64,000 nucleotides of DNA from NCBI RefSeq assembly GCF_900109355.1, contig NZ_FOBF01000011.1, positions 216,019 through 280,018 of the forward strand. Direction: 5' to 3'. Made by a program: the position numbers and the translations under genes. This DNA is from Nonomuraea pusilla (GTDB lineage: Bacteria > Actinomycetota > Actinomycetes > Streptosporangiales > Streptosporangiaceae). The notes beneath the pieces were generated by a model. The model worked only from the letters and a program-made list of their open reading frames with translations, did not search any database and was not told where the DNA came from. The number at the start of each line of letters is the position of its first letter. The stretch's first letter is position 1. Positions 19,301 through 27,052 of the stretch are shown piece after piece.

Positions 19301-19745
19301 GCGTTCCCTGGAGGCGTTCCACGGCGCGGACCTCGACCTGTCCCCGCCGGACCTGGAGACGCGCCTGGCGGCGCTGCCCGAGGCCGACCTGCCGGACGAG
19401 GTCTCCGGGATGCTGCGGCGGGCCGGACTGCTCGGCGCCCGTGACTCGATGGCGGAACGGCTGGAGGTCTTCACCCGCCACCTGCGCGTCCTCGGCGAGC
19501 ACCGGGCCCGCCGCCTCGGCGGCGACACCCGGGCCCTCCTCGTCCGCGCCGCGCTGCCGTCCCCGCTCAACGGCGGGATCGGCATGGGCGTCGACGACGT
19601 GCCCGGCCACCACGACCTCGGCTGGGGCCCGTTCCTGCCCGGGCTCCGGACGGAGCCGGTCGACGCGCACCACTACTCCCTGCTCCGCGGGCCCGCCGTA
19701 CGCCGGGTCGCGGAACAGCTCGACGAGCTCCTTCGCGAGCCCTGA
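13302..19745 (+). CDS. PKS/NRPS hybrid: KS-AT-KR-CP-Cy-TE
   Basis: The protein has 2147 residues. KS (1-430) has catalytic Cys179 in NTTCSTSL, EAHGTATRLGD and KGNIGHANSAAG. AT (~500-870) has Ser612 in GHSLGEYAAA; the AAHS segment fits a malonyl-type AT. KR (~1080-1340) has the GGLGDVG nucleotide loop and Tyr1251 in GPYAAANRA. A carrier domain has Ser1387 in ALGGHSLL. A heterocyclisation domain (~1430-1870) has DVLICDTAS at D1574-D1579. The thioesterase (~1880-2140) has Ser1949 in GWSMGG and a late His. The order mirrors HMWP1 of yersiniabactin, but both internal methyltransferases and the PCP between Cy and TE are missing. The acceptor cysteine must come from another protein. The TTG start overlaps the preceding TGA (TTGA) and follows GAGGAGG. 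Confidence 0.93.
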   Translation: MSTAIAVVGLDCRFPGAPDPESFWRMLVEGRQGLTRFDRGELLARGVDPALLSRPGYVPVGGLIEGLDLFDPDLFGMTEAEAAVADPQQRLFLECCWRALESSGHGGGAGAGTVGVYAGAAHSSYLMANLHDRYDPTGGGADPVGSLQTAMATVGDYLPLHVAYRLGLTGPALAVNTTCSTSLVAVHVAAQALLNGECDTALAGGVSLTVPQGHGYLHVPDAMFSADGRVRAFSAEGSGIVFSQGVGAVVLRRLDDALADGDEVLAVLLGSAVNNDGADKVGFTAPSVRGQARVVAEALSVAGVEPRAVGYVEAHGTATRLGDAVEVAALRKVFGAEGPAWCALGSVKGNIGHANSAAGVAGFVKAVLAVRHGVIPASLGAEPLNPALELDGSPFEAAVATRPWEGPRYAGVSAFGIGGTNCHVVLGEAPDRPPAPADDRPQLLLVSARSAPALTRAVEGLSASELKDVADAAYTLHTGREAFAHRLAAAVTGPSDFAGALRAAVPVTVPESPPRVVFAFPGGGAQYAGMASGLYGDEPVFAETVDRCAEALAPLLGADVRELILARRDDPAARTAARDPGVGLPALFAVSVATAALLESWGVVPDAVLGHSLGEYAAAVVSGALSTEDAASLVAVRSTGMAAAAGAMLAVSLPEEAVAELIGRHPDLDLAVVNAPGSCVLSGPAEAVERLHEELRAEGVDATRLRLDAAAHSRLIEPVMPALRRAAERLTPRRSRVPLVTTLTGDWAGDALSDPEHWVRHLRSTVRFSGALRTAVGDSPTVLVQVGPGSGLVSAARRHGLPALRAALATFPAPGDDQRDRATVLSAAGHLWTQGVPLDAAALHRPGRRRVALPGHPFRRRRLWTGPPARTAAPVPYTGDLLQIPVWHRAVPAPAPRLPAGERWLVVGGSAELADALARAGAEPVTAADYPGASCAGALYVLDHQDQGESLDGRVRDAVAGFARFAALLASHPDPPRRLLLVTAGGERVESSDVLDPAAAAVRALPRVLAQESPGLTWRSVDLSLGPVDACAVVAEAADLVAAETRQAGGAAEPGPTAAEIAVRGVTRWLRSFAPWRPSTAPDAARQGSVAVILGGLGDVGFTMAEHLAGQGVEVVLTSRTGVPAQAAPGSGDAGRLAWLRRLAGLGLEVEIEVADAADAGATRALLDGVARRHGRLDLVVQGAGVVASAGIGPLREADAGVADAHARAKIGAAVALREAVDALPERFRPRTVLLMSSATAAVGGLGLGPYAAANRALDAVAEQTGAGAGTRWVSVAWDGWRVGPAGRERTVASAHSIGAADGMRALDRILAAVADGSAPPVVAVSPADLAARLAFDAAAVPGEAPSEEETGDWRPAERLVAALWSELLGFPVNDRDADFFALGGHSLLATRMLARLADDHGVPLRLSDLLARPTVAALAQLLPDSVSGGPVQVSEPASTGETDFPLTRVQHAYWVGGGGGYRHGGTACHFSLEYDCPDLDIPRYQRAWNRVIARHPMLRAVITPEGRNRILDRVPEYRIRVHDLREEADPAARLAALREQLSHRAPRPDRWPLVELRAALLPEGTVRLFVGVDVLICDTASYLLLDRELKHFYEHDGGPDLPPIGTDFAACVRAMQERASGPAAGYWRARLDDLPGPPALPVRDGDAATPRFARRSATLPAEAWERLRRRAAGHAVTPTAVLLAAYGDALHAWSGSDRFCVNLTLFDRPRIHPDVGKVVGDFTSLLLHEVDRRTPATFAERARTAQRRLFQDLDHRDFSALDVLAEQSARTGRLAQAPVVFTSALGLDDTHDLDWVGTPVHGVSQTPQVVLDHQAFVQHGELLLQWDVAETALPADEADAAFERYVAEVRRLADDASAWESTYGDLTLLLREGAHPRPLFLVHPSGGDVLCYAELARLLDTDRAVVGLIDPVFAGVSPPGDMEALADLYVRAVRAWQPAGPYALGGWSMGGTLAQLMACRLAEAGERVELLAMLDSNVPDRIRPLPAERPDAHAAARYVRSLEAFHGADLDLSPPDLETRLAALPEADLPDEVSGMLRRAGLLGARDSMAERLEVFTRHLRVLGEHRARRLGGDTRALLVRAALPSPLNGGIGMGVDDVPGHHDLGWGPFLPGLRTEPVDAHHYSLLRGPAVRRVAEQLDELLREP

Positions 19746-19764
19746 CCCTTCAGAAGAGGAATCC

Positions 19765-21276
19765 ATGACCCTCAAGCAGCGACGCCCCGTCCTGCTGATC
19801 GCTCTCGCGGCGCTCGCCGCCGGTTGCTCGGCCCCGCCGCCGCCCACCTCGGGCAGCACCAGCACGCTGCGGTACGTGGCCGCGGGCAGCCCCGCCGCCG
19901 CCAGTGACGACCCGCACGGCGGGCTGGCCAACGAGTCGGACGCGCTGCGCTTCTCCCTGCTCTACGACGTCCTGACCGTGCCCGGGGACGACGGCACGGC
20001 CAAGCCCCGCCTGGCCGCCTCCTGGGAGCCGGACCGGACTCTCACCCGGTGGACGTTCCGGCTGCGCCCGGAGGCCACGTTCACCGACGGCCGCCCCGTA
20101 CGGGCCGCCGACGTGCTCTACTCCCTGCGGCGCATCGAGCGCAAGGCGGCCGAGAACTACGGCAGGCTCGCGTCGTTCGACACCCAGGCCTCCACCGCGC
20201 CCGACGACCACACCGTCGTCCTGGTCAGCAGGACCCCGAACGCTCTGGCGCCGGAGGCGCTGGAATCGGTCACGTTCGTCGTCCCCGAGGGCAGCGAGGA
20301 CTTCGGCAGGCCCGTGCCGGGCTCAGGGCCGTACCGGATGGCGGGCGGGGACGCGCGGACCGCCGTGCTGATGCGCAACCCCGCATGGTGGGGCCCCCGC
20401 CCGAGCCTGGACGGCGTCGAGATCCGGGCCATGGCCGACCCGCAGGCCAGAGCCGCCGCCGTCACCTCCGGCCAGGCGGACGTGGCGGGCAGCGTGAGCC
20501 CCGCCGCCGCGAAGGCCGCCGGCACGGGCGTCCGGGTGGTGCGCCGCGCACCCGTGACCGAGTACCCGTTCGTGATGCGCCTGGACCGCGAACCCTTCGA
20601 CGACCCCCGCGTCCGCGAGGCGTTCAAGCTGGCCGCCGACCGCCAGGCCCTGGTCGACACCGTCTTCCTCGGGTACGGGAAGGTCGCCAACGACCTGCCG
20701 ACGCCGTACGACGCCTCCTATCCCGAGGACCTGGCGCAGCGGCCCCGCGACGTGGCGCGGGCCAAGAAGCTCCTGGCCGCCGCCGGACACGCGGACGGGC
20801 TCGAGGTGACGCTGCGCACCACCACGTCCTACCCCGGCATGGACGGCGCCGCCGCCTTGTACGCGCGTCAGCTCGCCGACATCGGCGTCACCGCCACCGT
20901 CCGCAACGAGCCCCCGGACACCTACTGGACCGACGTGTGGGGCAAGGCCGACTTCTACACCGGCTACTTCGGGGGCATCCCCTTCACCGACGTGGCCAGG
21001 GTCGCGCTCCTCTCGGCGTCCCCGGCGAACGAGACCGCCTGGAAGCGGCCCGCGTGGGACGAGGCGTTCGCCGCGGCGCTCGCCGTCCGCGACGCCGCCG
21101 GCCGCAACGGCCGCCTCGGGGCGCTGCAGAAGGAGCTGTGGAAGGACGGCGGCTACGTCGTGTGGGGCCTCGGCGAGGGACTCGAACTGACCTCGCCCGC
21201 CGTCCACGGCCTGCCCACCGGCCCCGGGTTCCAGCGCTTCCTCCTCGACGGCGTCCGGCTCGGCGACGCGGGCTGA
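19765..21276 (+). CDS. Substrate-binding lipoprotein of Opp/Dpp-type ABC importer
   Basis: The 503-residue family-5 extracellular solute-binding protein has a lipoprotein signal with lipobox LAAGC and acylated Cys21. It then shows the family pattern (LRYVAAGSP... LLYDVLTV... LAASWEPDRTLTRWTFRLRPEATFTDGRPVRAADVLYS, and later DDPRVREAFKLAADRQALV). Members bind peptides, nickel chelates or metallophores. Placed inside the NRPS/PKS operon and 20 bp after the thioesterase, it probably captures the metal-loaded product for import. Start at ATG 19765 with AGAGGA upstream. The ligand is inferred only from context. Confidence 0.88.
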   Translation: MTLKQRRPVLLIALAALAAGCSAPPPPTSGSTSTLRYVAAGSPAAASDDPHGGLANESDALRFSLLYDVLTVPGDDGTAKPRLAASWEPDRTLTRWTFRLRPEATFTDGRPVRAADVLYSLRRIERKAAENYGRLASFDTQASTAPDDHTVVLVSRTPNALAPEALESVTFVVPEGSEDFGRPVPGSGPYRMAGGDARTAVLMRNPAWWGPRPSLDGVEIRAMADPQARAAAVTSGQADVAGSVSPAAAKAAGTGVRVVRRAPVTEYPFVMRLDREPFDDPRVREAFKLAADRQALVDTVFLGYGKVANDLPTPYDASYPEDLAQRPRDVARAKKLLAAAGHADGLEVTLRTTTSYPGMDGAAALYARQLADIGVTATVRNEPPDTYWTDVWGKADFYTGYFGGIPFTDVARVALLSASPANETAWKRPAWDEAFAAALAVRDAAGRNGRLGALQKELWKDGGYVVWGLGEGLELTSPAVHGLPTGPGFQRFLLDGVRLGDAG

Positions 21277-21283
21277 ACCGGTG

Positions 21284-22225
21284 ATGCGTCTCTCCGCGCC
21301 GGCGGGGCTGTCCCGCGCCGTCCTGGCGCCGTTAAGGGCGGTCGTCCTCCTGGCCGTGGTCTCGGTCGCGGTGTTCGCCGCCACCGAGCTGCTGCCGGGG
21401 GACGCCGCCGACGCCGTGGGCGCCGGCCGGGCCTCGGCGGCGCAGCTCGCCGGCCTACGCGCCGAGCGCGGTCTCGACCGGCCCGGCTGGGAGCGCTGGG
21501 CGAGCTGGGCCTCGGCGCTGCTCCACGGTGACGCGGGCCGGTCCCTGCTGACCGGCCGCCCTGTCGTGGACGTGATCGGCGGGCGGCTGCCCGCCACGGC
21601 CGTGCTGGCCGGGTCGGCGTTCGCGCTGACCGCGCCGCTCGTCCTGCTGGGCTGCGTCCTCGCCGGCCGCCGGGCGCTGCGCCGTCCGGGTGACGCCGGC
21701 GGCGGCCTGGCGACGGCGCTCACCGCGGTGCCTCAGGTGGTCGTGGCGGCAGCGCTCGCGGCCCTGCTCAGCGGGGTCCTGCGATGGGTGCCGCCGGTGT
21801 CCCTGCTGCCTCCGGGCGGCGGCCCGCCGGATCCGTCGATCCTGGTCCTTCCCGTCCTGACGCTGGCCCTGCCCTCGGCCGCGTTCGGCGTGGCGCTGCT
21901 CGGCGGCGTCGTGGCCGACGCGCTGCGCAGGCCCTACGTGACGGACGCGCTCGTCCGCGGCGTGCCGGCCGGCCGCGTCCTGCGGCGTCACGTCCTGCCC
22001 GTGCTCGCCGCGCCCGCGCTGCGGGTGCTGGCCGTCGTGGTCGGCGGCCTCGCCGCGGGCGGCGCCCTGGTCGAGACGGTCTTCGGCTACGCGGGAGCGG
22101 GCGAGCTGCTCGTCAGCTCGGTGGCAGCCCGGGACACGCCCGTGGTGCAGCTCCTGGGGCTCGGCTCGGCCACGGCCGTCCTGGCGGTGCTGCTGCTCGC
22201 CGACCTGGTCCCGGTGCGGTCGTGA
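21284..22225 (+). CDS. ABC permease, DppB/NikB-like
   Basis: The ~313-residue membrane protein has about six hydrophobic helices. The first starts near residue 15, and the DppB-type periplasmic loop contains RGLDRPGWERWASW. The EAA-like cytoplasmic loop (YVTDALVRGVPAGRVLRRHVLP) contacts the ATPase. It ends by GTGA overlap with the second permease. GTG at 21281 and ATG at 21284 are adjacent possible starts. It works with the lipoprotein, the second permease and the fused ATPase as one importer. Confidence 0.88.
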   Translation: MRLSAPAGLSRAVLAPLRAVVLLAVVSVAVFAATELLPGDAADAVGAGRASAAQLAGLRAERGLDRPGWERWASWASALLHGDAGRSLLTGRPVVDVIGGRLPATAVLAGSAFALTAPLVLLGCVLAGRRALRRPGDAGGGLATALTAVPQVVVAAALAALLSGVLRWVPPVSLLPPGGGPPDPSILVLPVLTLALPSAAFGVALLGGVVADALRRPYVTDALVRGVPAGRVLRRHVLPVLAAPALRVLAVVVGGLAAGGALVETVFGYAGAGELLVSSVAARDTPVVQLLGLGSATAVLAVLLLADLVPVRS

Positions 22226-23004
22226 ACAGGGTCTCCCTCGCGTTCGCGTTCGTCGTCGTCGCGGTGACCCTGCTGGGACCGGCCCTCGCCCCGTACGACC
22301 CGGCCGCACCCGTGACCGCGCCGTGGCAGGCGAGCTCCGTCGGCCACCCCCTCGGAGGCGACGTGCTCGGCAGGGACGTGCTCTCGCGCCTTCTGGCGGG
22401 CGGGCGGCGCCTCCTGGTCCTCTCGCTCGTGGCGGCGGCGGCCGCCACCCTCGTCGGCACGCTCGGCGGGCTCGCGGCCGGGTGGGGCGGGTCCCGCGTG
22501 CTCGCGGCCGGTGCCGACCTGCTGCTCGCCGTCCCGGTGCTGCTGCCCGCGCTGGTGCTGGCCGTGTCCCTGCCGGGGGACGCGGCCGTCGTGGCCGCCA
22601 CCGTCGTGGCGGGAGCGCCGCTGACGCTGGGCGTGGTCAGGGACGCCACCGCGGGCGCACGGGAACGCGGGTACGTCCGCGCGGCGCGGCTGCGCGGCGA
22701 GCGCACCCTCGCGGTGCTGCTGCGCGAGGTGCTCCCGGCCGTGGCCGGAGTGCCGGCCGCCGACCTCGGGCTGCGCTTCGTCACCGCACTGCAACTGGCC
22801 TCGGCGCTCGCCGTGCTCGGCCTCACCGACGCCCCCGCCACGGGGGACTGGGCCGCGATGCTCCGCGAGAACCTGGCGGGCGCCGCGCTCAACCCCGCCG
22901 CCCTCGCGGCTCCCGCGCTGCTGCTCGCCATGCTCTCCCTGTCCGTCGCCGCCGCCGCGCACGCGGGGCTCCGCCACGCGTTCGGAACGGGAGACGCCTC
23001 GTGA
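22222..23004 (+). CDS. ABC permease, DppC/NikC-like
   Basis: The 260-residue permease is shorter than typical DppC (about 290) but keeps GHPLGGDVLGRDVLSRLLAGGR, the hallmark of the second permease of Opp/Dpp systems. It has five or six hydrophobic helices and an EAA-like loop around RERGYVRAARLRGERTLAVLLREVLP. The GTG start overlaps the stop of the first permease, and its TGA overlaps the GTG of the ATPase gene, so the three are translationally coupled. Confidence 0.88.
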   Translation: MNRVSLAFAFVVVAVTLLGPALAPYDPAAPVTAPWQASSVGHPLGGDVLGRDVLSRLLAGGRRLLVLSLVAAAAATLVGTLGGLAAGWGGSRVLAAGADLLLAVPVLLPALVLAVSLPGDAAVVAATVVAGAPLTLGVVRDATAGARERGYVRAARLRGERTLAVLLREVLPAVAGVPAADLGLRFVTALQLASALAVLGLTDAPATGDWAAMLRENLAGAALNPAALAAPALLLAMLSLSVAAAAHAGLRHAFGTGDAS

Positions 23005-24434
23005 CGGCGCACGAGGGGGCGCACGAGGGACTGCGCGCCGACCGGGTCCGCGTCACCGGCCCTTCGGGCCGCGTCGTCCTCGACGGTCCTGGCGTGCACG
23101 CCGCGCCCGGCCGCGTCCTCGCGCTGACGGGACCCTCGGGCAGCGGGAAGACCACCCTGCTGAGGGCCCTGCTCGGCTGCCTGCCGCCGGGGCTGCGGCG
23201 CACGGCCGGCGCGGTGCGCTGGCGCGGCCGCCCGGTGCCCACCGGGCGGGCCGGTCGCCGCTGGCGTCTCACCCAGGTCGGCTGGCTGGCCCAGGACCCC
23301 GCCTCCACCCTCGACCCCTGGCGGTCCGTCCTCGACCAGGTCGCCGAGGCCCTCACCGACCGCGGCGCCACGGGAACCGCCGCACGCGCCGGCGCCGCCG
23401 CGCTGCTCGAACGCCTCGGCCTCGATCCCGCGCTGCACGCGAGGACGCCGGGTCGGCTCTCCGGCGGGCAGGCCCAGCGGGCCGCACTGGCCCGCGCCCT
23501 CGCCGGCGACCCGCCCCTCCTGGTGCTGGACGAGCCCACCAGCGGCCTGGACCCGGACTCCGCCGGGCTCGCCGCCGAGGCCGTGCGCCGGCGGCGGGGC
23601 GACCCGTCGCGGGTCACGGTGCTGGTCTCACACGACCTGCGGCTGGTGGAGGACCTCGCCGACGACGTGACGCAGATCGGCGCCGTGGCCCCGCCCCCCG
23701 TCCCGGCGACGGCACCCCGGCCGGCGGGCACGCCGGCGGTCCTGACCGTGCGCGGGCTCGTCCTGGACCATCCGGCGGGCGGCCCGCCGCTCCTCACGGC
23801 CGACCTGACCGTGCACGCCGGAGAGCTCGTCGCGCTGCTCGGGCCGTCCGGCAGCGGCAAGAGCACCCTGCTGCGCGCCCTCGCCGGGCTGCACCCGCCC
23901 GCCGCGGGAACCATGGTCCTCTCGGCGGCCGGCACCACGGGACCCCTTCCGCACCTGGCGAGCGAACGCGGCCACGCCCAGCTGCGCCGCGTCCAGCTCG
24001 TCGGCCAGAACCCCCGCGACGAGCTCAATCCCGCCCACCGGGCCGTGACCGCGGTCGCCCGCCCGCTGCGCACGCTCGCGGGCCTGGGCCGCGCCCCGGC
24101 GCGGGCGCGGGCCCTCCGCCTCCTGGCGGACCTCGGCGTGGACGCCGAACACGCCGAGCGCCGCCCGGGACGGCTCTCCGGCGGCCAGCGGCAGCGCGTC
24201 GCCGTGGCGCGCGCGGTGGCCCCGGGCGCCGCCGTCCTGCTCGCCGACGAGATCACCTCGGCCCTGGACGCGGCCACCGCGACGCGGCTGCTCGACGTCC
24301 TCGACCGGCTCCGCGCCGACGGTCTCGCCGTGCTCCTGTCGACGCACGACCCGGGCGTGGCGGCCCGCGCCGACCGGGTCCTGCGCCTGAGCGCCGGAGC
24401 CCTGCACGAGCAGGACGTGAGCGCGCATCCATGA
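23001..24434 (+). CDS. Fused double-domain ABC ATPase (DppD-DppF type)
   Basis: The 477-residue protein carries two ATPase domains. The first has Walker A GPSGSGKTT (~44-52), signature LSGGQAQR and Walker B LLVLDEPTSGLDPD. The second has Walker A GPSGSGKST (~280), signature LSGGQRQR and VLLADEITSALDA, where Ala-Asp-Glu replaces the usual Leu-Asp-Glu. Most Opp/Dpp systems use two separate ATPases; here one chain supplies both. It powers the importer encoded by the three preceding genes. Confidence 0.9.
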   Translation: MTAHEGAHEGLRADRVRVTGPSGRVVLDGPGVHAAPGRVLALTGPSGSGKTTLLRALLGCLPPGLRRTAGAVRWRGRPVPTGRAGRRWRLTQVGWLAQDPASTLDPWRSVLDQVAEALTDRGATGTAARAGAAALLERLGLDPALHARTPGRLSGGQAQRAALARALAGDPPLLVLDEPTSGLDPDSAGLAAEAVRRRRGDPSRVTVLVSHDLRLVEDLADDVTQIGAVAPPPVPATAPRPAGTPAVLTVRGLVLDHPAGGPPLLTADLTVHAGELVALLGPSGSGKSTLLRALAGLHPPAAGTMVLSAAGTTGPLPHLASERGHAQLRRVQLVGQNPRDELNPAHRAVTAVARPLRTLAGLGRAPARARALRLLADLGVDAEHAERRPGRLSGGQRQRVAVARAVAPGAAVLLADEITSALDAATATRLLDVLDRLRADGLAVLLSTHDPGVAARADRVLRLSAGALHEQDVSAHP

Positions 24435-24459
24435 ACACCATCCGGACGGAGGACCGGCC

Positions 24460-25731
24460 TTGACCGACGAAGCCATCCTTGACCTGCTGCGCGACCACCC
24501 GTGGGTGGCCACCGCGCGCCGCACGCCCCAGGGCGTCCTGGTGCGCCCGCGACCCGAGACGCTCGCCGTACGCCCCCGCCCCGGAGCGCTGCTGCGCGAG
24601 TTCCTGGAGCACTGGGGAGACGTCTACGACTGGGTGTACGAAGCGTCTCCCGAGCCCGGCGAGCCGGACTTCTCCGGCTGGCGCGCCTCCGACACCGGCC
24701 GGCCGTTGCCGGAGGAGCACATGGCCGACTGGCTCCGGTGCACCGTGGACCTGGTGCTGAGCCGCCGCCCGTCACGCGTGCTCGAACTCGGCTGCGGCAG
24801 CGGCCTGCTGTTGCACGCCCTGAGAGAGCGACTGACCGCCTACGTCGGCACCGACGTCTCCGCGGCCGCCGTCGAGCGGCTCGGCCCGATGACCACAGCC
24901 GGCATCGCGGTCGTCAGGGCCGCCGCCCACGAAGCCCGGTCGGACCAGGTGACGAGGGCGCTGGCCGACACCATGGGACCGCGGGCCCGGCCCGACTGCG
25001 TCCTGCTGAACTCCGTCACCCAGTGCTTCCCCCACCTCGGCTACCTGCGCGCCGTGCTGCTCGACGCCCTCGACCTGGTCGCCCCCGGTGGCACCGTGAT
25101 CGTCGGCGACGTCCGGCACGCCGGGCTCCTCGGCCACTACTGCCGCTGGGTCGAACGTGCCAAGGACCCCGAGGCCGACCCGGCCGAGATCGAGCGGCGG
25201 GCGGCGCGACGGGCGGCCCAGGAGGAGGAGATGCTGCTCGACCCGCGTGCGATCGCGCGCGTCGCGCTGGAGGCGGGCCGTCCCGTCGCGGTGTCGGCCC
25301 ACGCCCGCACCATGGCCGCCGACACCGAGCTCACCCGCTACCGCTACGACCTCGTCCTGCACGCCGACGCCGACGAGGCCCCCGCCTGGCCGGGCTCCGG
25401 ACCGCGCGACGGCATCCCGAACGCGCTCCTGGACGACTCCCCGGACGCGAGCACCCCCCACGCCCTGCGCCCGCGAGGACCGGTCCTGCTCGATCTCGCC
25501 GATCCGACCCGCCTCGCCGTGGCACGACCCCCATCGACGGGGCGGTTCACGGCGAAGAGCGTCGCCCTCCTGGCCGAGGGCGTCGAACCCGGCCTGCTCG
25601 CGCACGAACCCATGACCGCGTTCGTGGCCCGGCGGCTGCCCGAGGTGCTGCACGACCACCTGCGCGCGGCCCTGCCCGGGACGCCGCTTCCCGTCATCGG
25701 CGTGGAGGAGGCGGCAGGCGATGCCCGTTGA
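24460..25731 (+). CDS. Free-standing NRPS-type N-methyltransferase with adenylation-domain remnants
   Basis: The 423-residue protein has a central SAM domain: motif I VLELGCGSGLLL, VGTDVS, LLNSVTQCFPHLGYL and DLVAPGGTVIVGDVR. This is the pattern of N-methyltransferases inserted between core motifs A8 and A9 of NRPS adenylation domains, as in PchF. The flanks support excision. Residues 1-35 (DEAILDLLRDHPWV...) resemble the start of an A-domain C-terminal subdomain, and the end (LHDHLRAALPGTPLPVI) resembles its LREHLRxxLPxYMVP strand. It probably methylates a thiazolidine nitrogen on a carrier-bound intermediate. TTG at 24460 follows CGGAGGA; an 11-bp overlap links it to the next gene. Confidence 0.8.
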   Translation: MTDEAILDLLRDHPWVATARRTPQGVLVRPRPETLAVRPRPGALLREFLEHWGDVYDWVYEASPEPGEPDFSGWRASDTGRPLPEEHMADWLRCTVDLVLSRRPSRVLELGCGSGLLLHALRERLTAYVGTDVSAAAVERLGPMTTAGIAVVRAAAHEARSDQVTRALADTMGPRARPDCVLLNSVTQCFPHLGYLRAVLLDALDLVAPGGTVIVGDVRHAGLLGHYCRWVERAKDPEADPAEIERRAARRAAQEEEMLLDPRAIARVALEAGRPVAVSAHARTMAADTELTRYRYDLVLHADADEAPAWPGSGPRDGIPNALLDDSPDASTPHALRPRGPVLLDLADPTRLAVARPPSTGRFTAKSVALLAEGVEPGLLAHEPMTAFVARRLPEVLHDHLRAALPGTPLPVIGVEEAAGDAR

Positions 25732-27052
25732 GCCGCCCTCGCGCGACGATCTCCGCCTGGTCCGCCGCACCCTCGAAGCGCTGCCCGGCGTGGCGGAGGC
25801 GGAGGTCCTGCTCATCGGCGACGGCCCCGGGGCGGCCGTGTCGGCCCTGGTCTCCGACGGGCGCCCGCTGCCGGAACCCTCGGTCGCCGCCCCGCCTTCG
25901 GCCCGGCTCGACGACGGCGAGACCCGCGTCGTGCCAGGCTGCCTGGCGGCCATGGAACGGGCGGCCGTGCTGGCCATCGCGCACACCGTGCACACCGTGC
26001 AGACCACCGGCCTGTTCCGCCACGGCGCGGAGGAGGTCGCGGACGCGCTCCGGGCCGCCCCACGCCACCGGTGGATCGTCCGCCGCTGGCTGGCCGCGCT
26101 CGCCTCCGAGAACCTGCCGGCGCCTCCGTCCCGCCAGGAGCTGGCCCGCGCCATGCGGGACCTCGACGCCGCCCGGCAGGAGCTGGGCTACCCCGCCGAG
26201 ATGGGCCGCTTCTTCCAGACGGCGCTGCGCAGCCTGCCGCGGCTCGTACGCGACGAGATCAGCCTGCAGTCCCTGCTCTTCGCGGGCGGAGGCATGACCG
26301 CCGCCCGGGGCAACTACCGCGACAACCTGATCAGCCGCCGGCTCAACAGGGCGGCGGCCGAGGCCGTCGCGGCACGCGCCCCCGCCAGGGTGCTGGAGAT
26401 CGGCGCGGGGGTCGGCGCCACCACCGACGCCGTCCTCGCCGCCGTGGGCGAGGTGGACTACCTGTTCACCGACGTCTCCGCCTTCTTCCTGGACGCCGCC
26501 CGCGAACGCTTCGCGCACCGGACGGGGCTGCGCTACGCCCACCTGGACGTCAACGCCCCGATGGCGCTCGACGAGCAGCCGTTCGACGTCGTCCTGGCCG
26601 CCAACGTCCTGCACAACGCCCGCCACGCCGGCCGCACCCTGGCCGCGATCCGCGAGCTGCTGGCACCCGGCGGCACGCTCGTGCTGATCGAGTCGTGCGT
26701 CGAACACCACCTGGTGTCGGCCTCGATGCACTTCCTCATGTCGCCGCGGGCCGACGCGCTCCTGCCCGGCTTCGCCGACGTCCGGCAGGGTCAGGACCGC
26801 GTGTTCCTGACCCGGACCGAATGGATCCTGCAGCTCGCGGCGGCCGGATACCGGGACCTGCGCGTCGAGCCCGCTCCCGACGGCCCGCTCGCCGCCGCCG
26901 GACAGCACGTCTTCACCGCCGTCCGCGGCGAGCGCCACCCGGCCCCCGCCCCGCTGCCGCCCGAGGCGGCGGAGGCGCTGCCCCCACACCTCGTCCCCCG
27001 CGAGATCCACACCGTCGACGCCCTCATCACCGATCGGAGCCACCGCCCGTGA
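25721..27052 (+). CDS. Free-standing C-methyltransferase-like protein with adenylation-domain remnants
   Basis: The 443-residue protein has a helical N-terminal region (AVLAIAHTVHTVQTTGLF..., APRHRWIVRRWLAALA) like the lid of PKS-embedded methyltransferases. A SAM domain follows with motif I VLEIGAGVGATT, YLFTDVSAFFL and ANVLHNARHAGRTL...LLAPGGTLVLIE. The first 45 residues (LRLVRRTLEALPGVAEAEVLL) and the last 25 (LPPHLVPREIHTVDAL) read as broken ends of an A-domain C-terminal subdomain. The expected GKVDR lysine segment is lost, and the next gene starts with a PCP. It probably C-methylates a polyketide or thiazoline carbon, as in HMWP1. GTGA overlap with the next gene. Confidence 0.75.
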   Translation: MPVEPPSRDDLRLVRRTLEALPGVAEAEVLLIGDGPGAAVSALVSDGRPLPEPSVAAPPSARLDDGETRVVPGCLAAMERAAVLAIAHTVHTVQTTGLFRHGAEEVADALRAAPRHRWIVRRWLAALASENLPAPPSRQELARAMRDLDAARQELGYPAEMGRFFQTALRSLPRLVRDEISLQSLLFAGGGMTAARGNYRDNLISRRLNRAAAEAVAARAPARVLEIGAGVGATTDAVLAAVGEVDYLFTDVSAFFLDAARERFAHRTGLRYAHLDVNAPMALDEQPFDVVLAANVLHNARHAGRTLAAIRELLAPGGTLVLIESCVEHHLVSASMHFLMSPRADALLPGFADVRQGQDRVFLTRTEWILQLAAAGYRDLRVEPAPDGPLAAAGQHVFTAVRGERHPAPAPLPPEAAEALPPHLVPREIHTVDALITDRSHRP

